From assembly GCA_947095585.1 (NCBI GenBank), contig OX352761.1, positions 79,797,267-79,861,266 on the forward strand: a stretch of DNA of 64,000 bases, in the 5' to 3' direction. The DNA is from Nephrocerus scutellatus (lineage: Eukaryota > Arthropoda > Insecta > Diptera > Pipunculidae). Below are positions 20,897 to 34,330 of this stretch, piece after piece. The notes under the pieces are model-generated. The model was not told the DNA's origin. It saw only the letters and a list, made by a program, of their open reading frames with translations, and searched no databases. The position numbers and the translations under genes are program-made. Numbering within the stretch: position 1 is the stretch's first letter; each line of letters begins with the position of its first letter.

Positions 20897-23449
20897 ACAC
20901 CGAACTGGGTTTTTTTTATTGCTACTAAATCACCGACCTTGTATGATTTTGGCGCTTTTTTTTTGTTGTAGGTGTTTCTCTTTTCCTGCTGGATTTTCTC
21001 AATTTTTTCTTTTGCCTCGAAACGTATTTGGTCCCGCTCTCCATCAAATACGTTTTAATTTTCTAATTCAATCATCTTACTTACTGGTATGTTTATGTTT
21101 TTTTTTAACCCCGAACATAACCTCGAACCGCATTCTCTGAATTACCCGCTGAAAACAAACTACTGTTTATTGTCTGTTGAACATACGGTACATGTTTATA
21201 CCAATTTGAAGGTTCATTTATTGCCATCTTAGTTAGTACGTTTTGAATGTTGTGGTTCAGGCGCTCTACCTAGCCATTGCCGCGAGGAACTCCTGTGGTA
21301 ACTAACACATGTTAAATTTCTTCATCTTCACAATATTTTTTGAGCTCGCCTGAGGTAAATGCTGTTCCATGATCTGTGATTAGGATTGCCAAAGTATGCT
21401 TGTTGATGTTGATTTTTGTAAGACCTAGGCTGATGATAGGGTTTTTGCGGGATATAGCCAAACATATTTAGAAAATCCGTCTATAACCGAAAATTTATAT
21501 ATCTGTTCTGCTTTGCTGTAAGATCCATTGGTCCTATATGATATACATGGAAAGTCTGCAGCGGCTTGTCACTTTTGTCAAGAGGTTCCAAGAAACCTTC
21601 TTGTTTACCAGATTTTTTGTTTCTCAAAATGCATTTTTTACATTTAGGTACTACGCTTTTTCAGCACGAAAGTGACCTTCATCATGTTTTCTTTGAATTA
21701 TTTGATTTTCCACATTTTTTGGGACTGCCACCAATGTCCGTCCATCTTGTTGTTTGCACATGATATCAGCTTTTTTATAAAATTTTTGTAGCTTTTAGTT
21801 CTTTGAATTTCTCTTATAGCTTCTAACCACTGATCATCATGTTGTGCCTGTTTAATACATGCCAACACATTATCGTCAATCGGAAAAATTGTGAAGCATC
21901 TGCTGAGGGAGTCAACGTGACGAAAAGGTTTATTTTTTATGTTGTATGCCAAAATGATATTCTTGAAAATATAATACCCATCTGGCTGCAGGCAAATCAT
22001 TTTTCTTCATTGTGCTTACTAACGCTTGACAATCTGCTAGTAGTTTCAAATGGATATCTAGTAGATAAATTCGAAATTTCATTAATGCAATATAAACGGC
22101 CTTCACTTTTAAATAATAGCTATGCATTTTCTCTTCGTTTGGTGATGTTTTTCGGCTCATGTAGTACACCGGAAGTAGTATAGCGCCAAAGTCTTTCTTT
22201 TGCATCCGTATGAAACTCTGCTAGAGCATTCTGACTACAGATTTGAAGACAGGTGAATCCGTCAAAATTTCTTTCAATCTTAGAAACGCGGTTCTCTGCT
22301 CCAGACCAAAATGAAATGTAATTTCTTTTCGAAGCAAATCTGAATACATTTTCGAAAGTACCGTGTTAGTCCTAAAAACGACTGAACATTCTGAATATTT
22401 TTTAGTTCAGGAAATGTTGTAAGTTTTTTTTTTTTTATAATTCGCGCACGCTTCAAGGGGTTCGCACACTTATAATGCTCGGCTATATGCTTGGCACAGC
22501 GTGGGCGTTAAGGAAGAGGAGGAGAAAAGAGGAGATGTCTGTGAGCTTGTGTTTTAAATGCCTGTGGATCATAGTGATGTGGGAAGACAGGGCTTTGCAG
22601 AGCATTCCACATACGTGTTGTACGGCTGAACAACGAATCCCTGAATTTAACTGTACGTCCGAAGATGGGCTTGAGGGTGAACTGATGAGCATTTAGAGCG
22701 GCACAAGTATTGCGGTTATATTCAAGGGAGGTGGCATGCAGCTGGCTTTTTCTCTTGAGCACCGCTGGTAGAAGAAGCGACAAAACAGTGACAAGAAAGA
22801 AACGATCCTGCGGTGTTCGAGCGAATTTAATGATTTCGCTATATTTTCGTCACCGATAAGTTTTATCGCGCGGTTTTGTATTCTATCTAGCTGATGCAAA
22901 GTTGTCTTAGGCGCTACAGACCAGATATGGCAATTGTACTCAAGTTTAGGGCGAATGAAAGCCTTGTAGATAGTAGCCAGATCAGAGGGAGTGAAATATT
23001 TCTTGCGCCGGGTTAAAATGGCGACGATAAATATGTGGTCATTCCAACGAAGCTTATCGTTAACGCACATACCAAGATTTTCAGTTTCCTCGATGCAAGT
23101 GCAATCATGGATAATGGCATGGGATTTAGGCTTCGCTTGGACGACAGGAGACAGCATTGGGTTTTGGAAGCGTTAAATTCTACTCGATTGATTTCTCCCC
23201 ATTGTATTATGCTGTCAAGGTATTATGCGTAGTTGTGTGAGTTCCACATGAGAGGTGGAGGGACCTTCCACAAACTTATATGAGAAGCTGAGAGTGCTGT
23301 CGTCAGCGAAAGAGTGAATTGGATTAGAAGTCATAGAAAAGAAATCATTAATAAAAATCAGAAAGAGTGTTGGGAACAGAACAGAGCCTTGGGGAACGCC
23401 AGCATTTATGTGGTGTATTTCAGACTTGAAACCGTCCAAAACAACTTGA
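20897..23449 (-). repeat. Array unit 2 (short)
   Basis: Gypsy part 20897-22423, LINE part 22424-23449. It has the LACIKQ variant shared with units 3, 4, 8 and 9. Private changes include GTGCAATCATGG at 23100, missing bases found in the other units, and AACAACGAATCC at 22628. Confidence 0.93.
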
Positions 23450-26001
23450 ACACCGAACTGGGTTTTTTTATTGCTACTAAATCACCGACCTTGTATGATT
23501 TTGGCGCTTTTTTTTTGTTGTAGGTGTTTCTCTTTTCCTGCTGGATTTTCTCAATTTTTTCTTTTGCCTCGAAACGTATTTGGTCCCGCTCTCCATCAAA
23601 TACGTTTTAATTTTCTAATTCAATCATCTTACTTACTGGTATGTTTATGTTTTTTTTTAACCCCGAACATAACCTCGAACCGCATTCTCTGAATTACCCG
23701 CTGAAAACAAACTACTGTTTATTGCCTGTTGAACATACGGTACATGTTTATACCAATTTGAAGGTTCATTTATTGCCATCTTAGTTAGTACGTTTTGAAT
23801 GTTGTGGTTCAGGCGCTCTACCTAGCCATTGCCGCGAGGAACTCCTGTGGTAACTAACACATGTTAAATTTCTTCATCTTCACAATATTTTTTGAGCTCG
23901 CCTGAGGTAAATGCTGTTCCATGATCTGTGATTAGGATTGCCAAAGTATGCTTGTTGATGTTGATTTTTGTAAGACCTAGGCTGATGATAGGGTTTTTGC
24001 GGGATATAGCCAAACATATTTAGAAAATCCGTCTATAACCGAAAATTTATATATCTGTTCTGCTTTGCTGTAAGATCCATTGGTCCTATATGATATACAT
24101 GGAAAGTCTGCAGCGGCTTGTCACTTTTGTCAAGAGGTTCCAAGAAACCTTCTTGTTTACCAGATTTTTTGTTTCTCAAAATGCATTTTTTACATTTAGG
24201 TACTACGCTTTTTCAGCACGAAAGTGACCTTCATCATGTTTTCTTTGAATTATTTGATTTTCCACATTTTTTGGGACTGCCACCAATGTCCGTCCATCTT
24301 GTTGTTTGCACATGATATCAGCTTTTTTATAAAATTTTTGTAGCTTTTAGTTCTTTGAATTTCTCTTATAGCTTCTAACCACTGATCATCATGTTGTGCC
24401 TGTTTAATACATGCCAACACATTATCGTCAATCGGAAAAATTGTGAAGCATCTGCTGAGGGAGTCAACGTGACGAAAAGGTTTATTTTTTATGTTGTATG
24501 CCAAAATGATATTCTTGAAAATATAATACCCATCTGGCTGCAGGCAAATCATTTTTCTTCATTGTGCTTACTAACGCTTGACAATCTGCTAGTAGTTTCA
24601 AATGGATATCTAGTAGATAAATTCGAAATTTCATTAATGCAATATAAACGGCCTTCACTTTTAAATAATAGCTATGCATTTTCTCTTCGTTTGGTGATGT
24701 TTTTCGGCTCATGTAGTACACCGGAAGTAGTATAGCGCCAAAGTCTTTCTTTTGCATCCGTATGAAACTCTGCTAGAGCATTCTGACTACAGATTTGAAG
24801 ACAGGTGAATCCGTCAAAATTTCTTTCAATCTTAGAAACGCGGTTCTCTGCTCCAGACCAAAATGAAATGTAATTTCTTTTCGAAGCAAATCTGTATACA
24901 TTTTCGAAAGTACCGTGTTAGTCCTAAAAACGACTGAACATTCTGAATATTTTTTGGTTCAGGAAATGTTGTAAGTTTTTTTTTTTTATAATTCGCGCAC
25001 GCTTCAAGGGGTTCGCACACTTATAATGCTCGGCTATATGCTTGGCACAGCGTGGGCGTTAAGGAAGAGGAGGAGAAAAGAGGAGATGTCTGTAAGCTTG
25101 TGTTTTAAATGCCTGTGGATCATAGTGATGTGGGAAGACAGGGCTTGGCAGAGCATTCCACATACGTGTTGTACGGCTGAAGAACGAATCCCTGAATTTA
25201 ACTGTACGTCCGAAGATGGGCTTGAGGGTGAACTGATGAGCATTTAGAGCGGCACAAGTATTGCGGTTATATTCAAGGGAGGTGGCATGCAGCTGGCTTT
25301 TTCTCTTGAGCACCGCTGGTAGAAGAAGCGACAAAACAGTGACAAGAAAGAAACGATCCTGCGGTGTTCGAGCGAATTTAATGATTTCGCTATATTTTCG
25401 TCACCGATAAGTTTTATCGCGCGGTTTTGTATTCTATCTAGCTGATGCAAAGTTGTCTTAGGCGCTACAGACCAGATATGGCAATTGTACTCAAGTTTAG
25501 GGCGAATGAAAGCCTTGTAGATAGTAGCCAGATCAGAGGGAGTGAAATATTTCTTGCGCCGGGTTAAAATGGCGACGATAAATATGTGGTCATTCCAACG
25601 AAGCTTATCGTTAACGCACATACCAAGATTTTCAGTTTCCTCGATGCAAGTGCCATTCATGGATAATGGCATGGGATTTAGGCTTCGCTTGGACGACAGG
25701 AGACAGCATTGGGTTTTGGAAGCGTTAAATTCTACTCGATTGATTTCTCCCCATTGTATTATGCTGTCAAGGTATTATGCGTAGTTGTGTGAGTTCCACA
25801 TGAGAGGTGGAGGGACCTTCCACAAACTTATATGAGAAGCTGAGAGTGCTGTCGTCAGCGAAAGAGTGAATTGGATTAGAAGTCATAAAAAAGAAATCAT
25901 TAATAAAAATCAGAAAGAGTGTTGGGAACAGAACAGAGCCTTGGGGAACGCCAGCATTTATGTGGTGTATTTCAGACTTGAAACCGTCCAAAACAACTTG
26001 A
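23450..26001 (-). repeat. Array unit 3 (short)
   Basis: Gypsy part 23450-24975, LINE part 24976-26001. LACIKQ variant. It carries FFMTSNP where other units have FFSMTSNP or FLSMTSNP upstream of the FADD box. Confidence 0.93.
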
Positions 26002-29000
26002 ACACCGAACTGGGTTTTTTTGATTGCTACTAAATCACCGACCTTGTATGATTTTGGCGCTTTTTTTTTGTTGTAGGTGTTTCTCTTTTCCTGCTGGATT
26101 TTCTCAATTTTTTCTTTTGCCTCGAAACGTATTTGGTCCCGCTCTCCATCAAATACGTTTTAATTTTCTAATTCAATCATCTTACTTACTGGTATGTTTA
26201 TGTTTTTTTTTAACCCCGAACATAACCTCGAACCGCATTCTCTGAATTACCCGCTGAAAACAAACTACTGTTTATTGTCTGTTGAACATACGGTACATGT
26301 TTATACCAATTTGAAGGTTCATTTATTGCCATCTTAGTTAGTACGTTTTGAATGTTGTGGTTCAGGCGCTCTACCTATCCATTGCCGCGAGGAACTCCTG
26401 TGGTAACTAACACATGTTAAATTTCTTCATCTTCACAATATTTTTTGAGCTCGCCTGAGGTAAATGCTGTTCCATGATCTGTGATTAGGATTGCCAAAGT
26501 ATGCTTGTTGATGTTGATTTTTGTAAGACCTAGGCTGATGATAGGGTTTTTGCGGGATATAGCCAAACATATTTAGAAAATCCGTCTATAACCGAAAATT
26601 TATATATCTGTTCTGCTTTGCTGTAAGATCCATTGGTCCTATATGATATACATGGAAAGTCTGCAGCGGCTTGTCACTTTTGTCAAGAGGTTCCAAGAAA
26701 CCTTCTTGTTTACCAGATTTTTTGTTTCTCAAAATGCATTTTTTACATTTAGGTACTACGCTTTTTCAGCACGAAAGTGACCTTCATCATGTTTTCTTTG
26801 AATTATTTGATTTTCCACATTTTTTGGGACTGCCACCAATGTCCGTCCATCTTGTTGTTTGCACATGATATCAGCTTTTTTATAAAATTTTTGTAGCTTT
26901 TAGTTCTTTGAATTTCTCTTATAGCTTCTAACCACTGATCATCATGTTGTGCCTGTTTAATACATGCCAACACATTATCGTCAATCGGAAAAATTGTGAA
27001 GCATCTGCTGAGGGAGTCAACGTGACGAAAAGGTTTATTTTTTATGTTGTATGCCAAAATTATATTCTTGAAAATATAATACCCATCTGGCTGCAGGCAA
27101 ATCATTTTTCTTCATTGTGCTTACTAACGCTTGACAATCTGCTAGTAGTTTCAAATGGATATCTAGTAGATAAATTCGAAATTTCATTAATGCAATATAA
27201 ACGGCCTTCACTTTTAAATAATAGCTATGCATTTTCTCTTCGTTTGGTGATGTTTTTCGGCTCATGTAGTACACCGGAAGTAGTATAGCGCCAAAGTTTT
27301 TCTTTTGCATCCGTATGAAACTCTGCTAGAGCATTCTGACTACAGATTTGAAGACAGGTGAATCCGTCAAAATTTCTTTCAATCTTAGAAACGCGGTTCT
27401 CTGCTCCAGACCAAAATGAAATGTAATTTCTTTTCGAAGCAAATCTGTATACATTTTCGAAAGTACCGTGTTAGTCCTAAAAACGACTGAACATTCTGAA
27501 TATTTTTTGGTTCAGGAAATGTTGTAAGTTTTTTTTTTTATAATTCGCGCACGCTTCAAGGGGTTCGCACACTTATAATGCTCGGCTATATGCTTGGCAC
27601 AGCGTGGGCGTTAAGGAAGAGGAGGAGAAAAGAGGAGATGTCTGTGAGCTTGTGTTTTAAATGCCTGTGGATCATAGTGATGTGGGAAGACAGGGCTTGG
27701 CAGAGCATTCCACATACGTGTTGTACGGCTGAAGAACGAATCCCTGAATTTAACTGTACGTCCGAAGATGGGCTTGAGGGTGAACTGATGAGCATTTAGA
27801 GCGGCACAAGTATTGCGGTTATATTCAAGGGAGGTGGCATGCAGCTGGCTTTTTCTCTTGAGCACCGCTGGTAGAAGAAGCGACAAAACAGTGACAAGAA
27901 AGAAACGATCCTGCGGTGTTCGAGCGAATTTAATGATTTCGCTATATTTTCGTCACCGATAAGTTTTATCGCGCGGTTTTGTATTCTATCTAGCTGATGC
28001 AAAGTTGTCTTAGGCGCTACAGACCAGATATTGCAATTGTACTCAAGTTTAGGGCGAATGAAAGCCTTGTAGATAGTAGCCAGATCAGAGGGAGTGAAAT
28101 ATTTCTTGCGCCGGGTTAAAATGGCGACGATAAATATGTGGTCATTCCAACGAAGCTTATCGCAAACGCACATACCAATATTTTTAGTTTCTTCGATGCA
28201 AGTGCCATTCATGGATAATGGCATGGGATTTAGGCTTCGCTTGGACGACAGGAGACAGCATTGGGTTTTGGAAGCGTTAAATTCTACTCGATTGATTTCT
28301 CCCCATTGTATTATGCTGTCAAGGTATTATGCGTAGGTGTGTGAGTTCCACATGAGAGGTGGAGGGACCTTCCACAAACTTATATGAGAAGCTGAGAGTG
28401 CTGTCGTCAGCGAAAGAGTGAATTGGATTAGAAGTCATAGATAAGAAATCATTAATAAAAATCAGAAAGAGTGTTGGGGACAGAACAGAGCCCTGGGGAA
28501 CGCCAGCATTTATGTGGTGTATTTCAGACTTGATACCGTCCAAAACAACTTGAATTGAGCGGACCAAAAAAAAGCTTCTAATCCAATGAACCAGTTTATC
28601 ATACACACCATAAGCACGCATTTTTGACAAAGGAGCTTGATGCCAAACTCTGTCAAATGCTTATCGAGTGCAACAATTTTGCTTTCACCAAATTGATGCA
28701 AAGACCGGTTCCACTGTTCGGTGAGATATACCATCAAATCACCAGTGGAACGTTGCCCACGAAATCCGTACTGCCGGTCACTAAGGATTTCATTGGTTTC
28801 AAGATATTTCATGAGCTGAAAATTGATCAGCGTTTCTATGCCCTTGGAAAGAATTGATGTAAGTGCTATGGGCCGGTACGAAGAAGGAGACGACGGCTCA
28901 CCATTTTTGGGTATGGGCTGGACAAAGGCTGTTCTCCAACTCGGGAAGAGTCTAGAAGAATAGGATAGATGGAAAAGCTTACGTAATGGTAATGCCAGCT

Positions 29001-29232
29001 TGGAAGAACACCTCTTCAGAACTAATGGGGAAATACCATCTGGCCCAGCGGATTTGTGAATGTTGTGATCGTTTAAAACTCTAGCAACTGCACGAGTACG
29101 AATGAAGATCTGTCCCATAGAGTGTTCAATACTCGGGGGTGCAGGCGGCAACAATGAACAATCTGGAAGCGTGGAGCTAGCTGCAAAATGTGCAGCAAAC
29201 AAGTCCAAGGAATTTGGGACAGCTTTTGACAA
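26002..29232 (-). repeat. Array unit 4 (long)
   Basis: Gypsy part 26002-27528, LINE part 27529-29201, then about 31 bp of gypsy integrase C-terminus (29202-29232) before the next unit. It keeps the upstream RT block (28510-29232: NIHKSAGPDGISPLVLKRCS, SPSSYRPIALTSILSKGIE, RQYGFRGQRSTGDLMVYL). LACIKQ variant. Confidence 0.93.
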
Positions 29233-31787
29233 ACACCGAACTGGGTTTTTTTAATTGCTACTAAATCACCGACCTTGTATGATTTTGGCGCTTTTTTTTT
29301 GTTGTAGGTGTTTCTCTTTTCCTGCTGGATTTTCTCAATTTTTTCTTTTGCCTCGAAACGTATTTGGTCCCGCTCTCCATCAAATACGTTTTAATTTTCT
29401 AATTCAATCATCTTACTTACTGGTATGTTTATGTTTTTTTTTTAACCCCGAACATAACCTCGAACCGCATTCTCTGAATTACCCGCTGAAAACAAACTAC
29501 TGTTTATTGTCTGTTGAACATACGGTACATGTTTATACCAATTTGAAGGTTCATCTATTGCCATCTTAGTTGGTACGTTTTGAATGTTGTGGTTCAGGCG
29601 CTCTACCTAGCCATTGCCGCGAGGAACTCCTGTGGTAACTAACACATGTTAAATTTCTTCATCTTCACAATATTTTTTGAGCTCGCCTGAGGTAAATGCT
29701 GTTCCATGATCTGTGATTAGGATTGCCAAAGTATGCTTGTTGATGTTGATTTTTGTAAGACCTAGGCTGATGATAGGGTTTTTGCGGGATATAGCCAAAC
29801 ATATTTAGAAAATCCGTCTATAACCGAAAATTTATATATCTGTTCTGCTTTGCTGTAAGATCCATTGGTCCTATATGATATACATGGAAAGTCTGCAGCG
29901 GCTTGTCACTTTTGTCAAGAGGTTCCAAGAAACCTTCTTGTTTACCAGATTTTTTGTTTCTCAAAATGCATTTTTTACATTTAGGTACTACGCTTTTTCA
30001 GCACGAAAGTGACCTTCATCATGTTTTCTTTGAATTATTTGATTTTCCACATTTTTTGGGACTACCACCAATGTCCGTCCATCTTGTTGTTTGCATATGA
30101 TATCAGCTTTTTTATAAAATTTTTGTAGCTTTTAGTTCTTTGAATTTCTCTTATAGCTTCTAACCACTGATCATCATGTTGTGCCTGTTTAATACTTGCC
30201 AACACATTATCGTCAATCGGTAAAATTGTGAAGCATCTGCTGAGGGAGTCAACGTGACGAAAAGGTTTATTTTTTATGTTGTATGCCAAAATGATATTCT
30301 TGAAAATATAATACCCATCTGGCTGCAGGCAAATCATTTTTCTTCATTGTGCTTACTAACGCTTGACAATCTGCTAGTAGTTTCAAATGGATATCTAGTA
30401 GATAAATTCGAAATTTCATTAATGCAATATAAACGGCCTTCACTTTTAAATAATAGCTATGCATTTTCTCTTCGTTTGGTGATGTTTTTTGGCTCATGTA
30501 GTACACCGGAAGTAGTATAGAGCCAAAGTCTTTCTTTTGCATCCGTATGAAACTCTGCTAGAGCATTCTGACTACAGATTTGAAGACAGGTGAATCCGTC
30601 AAAATTTCTTTCAATCTTAGAAACGCGGTTCTCTGCTCCAGACCAAAATGAAATGTAATTTCTTTTCGAAACAAATCTGTATACATTTTCGAAAGTACCG
30701 TGTTAGTCCTAAAAACGACTGAACATTCTGAATATTTTTTGGTTCAGGAAATGTTGTAAGTTTTTTTTTTTTTATAATTCGCGCACGCTTCAAGGGGTTC
30801 GCACACTTATAATGCTCGGCTATATGCTTGGCACAGCGTGGGCGTTAAGGAAGAGGAGGAGAAAAGAGGAGATGTCTGTGAGCTTGTGTTTTAAATGCCT
30901 GTGGATCATAGTGATGTGGGAAGACAGGGCTTGGCAGAGCATTCCACATACGTGTTGTACGGCTGAAGAACGAATCCCTGAATTTAACAGTACGTCGGAA
31001 GATGGGCTTGAGGGTGAACTGATGAGCATTTAGAGCGGCACAAGTATTGCGGTTATATTCAAGGGAGGTGGCATGCAGCTGGCTTTTTCTCTTGAGCACC
31101 GCTGGTAGAAGAAGCGACAAAACAGTGACAAGAAAGAAACGATCCTGCGGTGTTCGAGCGAATTTAATGATTTCGCTATATTTTCGTCACCGATAAGTTT
31201 TATCGCGCGGTTTTGTATTCTATCTAGCTGATGCAAAGTTGTCTTAGGCGCTACAGACCAGATATGGCAATTGTACTCAAGTTTAGGGCGAATGAAAGCC
31301 TTGTAGATAGTAGCCAGATCAGAGGGAGTGAAATATTTCTTGCGCCGGGTTAAAATGGCGACGATAAATATGTGGTCATTCCAACGAAGCTTATCGTTAA
31401 CGCACATACCAAGATTTTCAGTTTCCTCGATGCAAGTGCCATTCATGGATAATGGCATGGGATTTAGGCTTCGCTTGGACGACAGGAGACAGCATTGGGT
31501 TTTGGAAGCGTTAAATTCTACTCGATTGATTTCTCCCCATTGTATTATGCTGTCAAGGTATTATGCGTAGTTGTGTGAGTTCCACATGAGAGGTGGAGGG
31601 ACCTTCCACAAACTTATATGATAAGCTGAGGGTGCTGTCGTCAGCGAAAGAGTGAATTGGATTAGAAGTCATAGAAAAGAAATCATTAATAAAAATCAGA
31701 AAGAGTGTTGGGAACAGAACAGAGCCTTGGGGAACGCCAGCATTTATGTGGTGTATTTCAGACTTGAAACCGTCCAAAACAACTTGA
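29233..31787 (-). repeat. Array unit 5 (short)
   Basis: Gypsy part 29233-30760, LINE part 30761-31787. LPIDDNVLASIKQ variant shared with units 6 and 7. RNase H reads FGSILLPVYYMSQK, as in unit 1, where the other group has FGAILLPVYYMSRK. Confidence 0.93.
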
Positions 31788-34330
31788 ACACCGAACTGGG
31801 TTTTTTTAATTGCTACTAAATCACCGACCTTGTATGATTTTGGCGCTTTTTTTTTGTTGTAGGTGTTTCTCTTTTCCTGCTGGATTTTCTCAATTTTTTC
31901 TTTTGCCTCGAAACGTATTTGGTCCCGCTCTCCATCAAATACGTTTTAATTTTCTAATTCAATCATCTTACTTACTGGTATGTTTATGTTTTTTTTTAAC
32001 CTCGAACCGCATTCTCTGAATTACCCGCTGAAAACAAACTACTGTTTATTGTCTGTTGAACATACGGTACATGTTTATACCAATTTGAAGGTTCATCTAT
32101 TGCCATCTTAGTTGGTACGTTTTGAATGTTGTGGTTCAGGCGCTCTACCTAGCCATTGCCGCGAGGAACTCCTGTGGTAACTAACACATGTTAAATTTCT
32201 TCATCTTCACAATATTTTTTGAGCTCGCCTGAGGTAAATGCTGTTCCATGATCTGTGATTAGGATTGCCAAAGTATGCTTGTTGATGTTGATTTTTGTAA
32301 GACCTAGGCTGATGATAGGGTTTTTGCGGGATATAGCCAAACATATTTAGAAAATCCGTCTATAACCGAAAATTTATATATCTGTTCTGCTTTGCTGTAA
32401 GATCCATTGGTCCTATATGATATACATGGAAAGTCTGCAGCGGCTTGTCACTTTTGTCAAGAGGTTCCAAGAAACCTTCTTGTTTACCAGATTTTTTGTT
32501 TCTCAAAATGCATTTTTTACATTTAGGTACTACGCTTTTTCAGCACGAAAGTGACCTTCATCATGTTTTCTTTGAATTATTTGATTTTCCACATTTTTTG
32601 GGACTACCACCAATGTCCGTCCATCTTGTTGTTTGCATATGATATCAGCTTTTTTATAAAATTTTTGTAGCTTTTAGTTCTTTGAATTTCTCTTATAGCT
32701 TCTAACCACTGATCATCATGTTGTGCCTGTTTAATACTTGCCAACACATTATCGTCAATCGGTAAAATTGTGAAGCATCTGCTGAGGGAGTCAACGTGAC
32801 GAAAAGGTTTATTTTTTATGTTGTATGCCAAAATGATATTCTTGAAAATATAATACCCATCTGGCTGCAGGCAAATCATTTTTCTTCATTGTGCTTACTA
32901 ACGCTTGACAATCTGCTAGTAGTTTCAAATGGATATCTAGTAGATAAATTCGAAATTTCATTAATGCAATATAAACGGCCTTCACTTTTAAATAATAGCT
33001 ATGCATTTTCTCTTCGTTTGGTGATGTTTTTTGGCTCATGTAGTACACCGGAAGTAGTATAGAGCCAAAGTCTTTCTTTTGCATCCGTATGAAACTCTGC
33101 TAGAGCATTCTGACTACAGATTTGAAGACAGGTGAATCCGTCAAAATTTCTTTCAATCTTAGAAACGCGGTTCTCTGCTCCAGACCAAAATGAAATGTAA
33201 TTTCTTTTCGAAACAAATCTGTATACATTTTCGAAAGTACCGTGTTAGTCCTAAAAACGACTGAACATTCTGAATATTTTTTGGTTCAGGAAATGTTGTA
33301 AGTTTTTTTTTTTTTTATAATTCGCGCACGCTTCAAGGGGTTCGCACACTTATAATGCTCGGCTATATGCTTGGCACAGCGTGGGCGTTAAGGAAGAGGA
33401 GGAGAAAAGAGGAGATGTCTGTGAGCTTGTGTTTTAAATGCCTGTGGATCATAGTGATGTGGGAAGACAGGGCTTGGCAGAGCATTCCACATACGTGTTG
33501 TACGGCTGAAGAACGAATCCCTGAATTTAACAGTACGTCCGAAGATGGGCTTGAGGGTGAACTGATGAGCATTTAGAGCGGCACAAGTATTGCGGTTATA
33601 TTCAAGGGAGGTGGCATGCAGCTGGCTTTTTCTCTTGAGCACCGCTGGTAGAAGAAGCGACAAAACAGTGACAAGAAAGAAACGATCCTGCGGTGTTCGA
33701 GCGAATTTAATGATTTCGCTATATTTTCGTCACCGATAAGTTTTATCGCGCGGTTTTGTATTCTATCTAGCTGATGCAAAGTTGTCTTAGGCGCTACAGA
33801 CCAGATATGGCAATTGTACTCAAGTTTAGGGCGAATGAAAGCCTTGTAGATAGTAGCCAGATCAGAGGGAGTGAAATATTTCTTGCGCCGGGTTAAAATG
33901 GCGACGATAAATATGTGGTCATTCCAACGAAGCTTATCGTTAACGCACATACCAAGATTTTCAGTTTCCTCGATGCAAGTGCCATTCATGGATAATGGCA
34001 TGGGATTTAGGCTTCGCTTGGACGACAGGAGACAGCATTGGGTTTTGGAAGCGTTAAATTCTACTCGATTGATTTCTCCCCATTGTATTATGCTGTCAAG
34101 GTATTATGCGTAGTTGTGTGAGTTCCACATGAGAGGTGGAAGGACCTTCCACAAACTTATATGATAAGCTGAGAGTGCTGTCGTCAGCGAAAGAGTGAAT
34201 TGGATTAGAAGTCATAGAAAAGAAATCATTAATAAAAATCAGAAAGAGTGTTGGGAACAGAACAGAGCCTTGGGGAACGCCAGCATTTATGTGGTGTATT
34301 TCAGACTTGAAACCGTCCAAAACAACTTGA
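31788..34330 (-). repeat. Array unit 6 (short)
   Basis: Gypsy part 31788-33302, LINE part 33303-34330. Its gypsy part is about 12 bp shorter because the CCGAACATAACC stretch after the poly-T near 32000 is lost. LASIKQ variant. Confidence 0.93.
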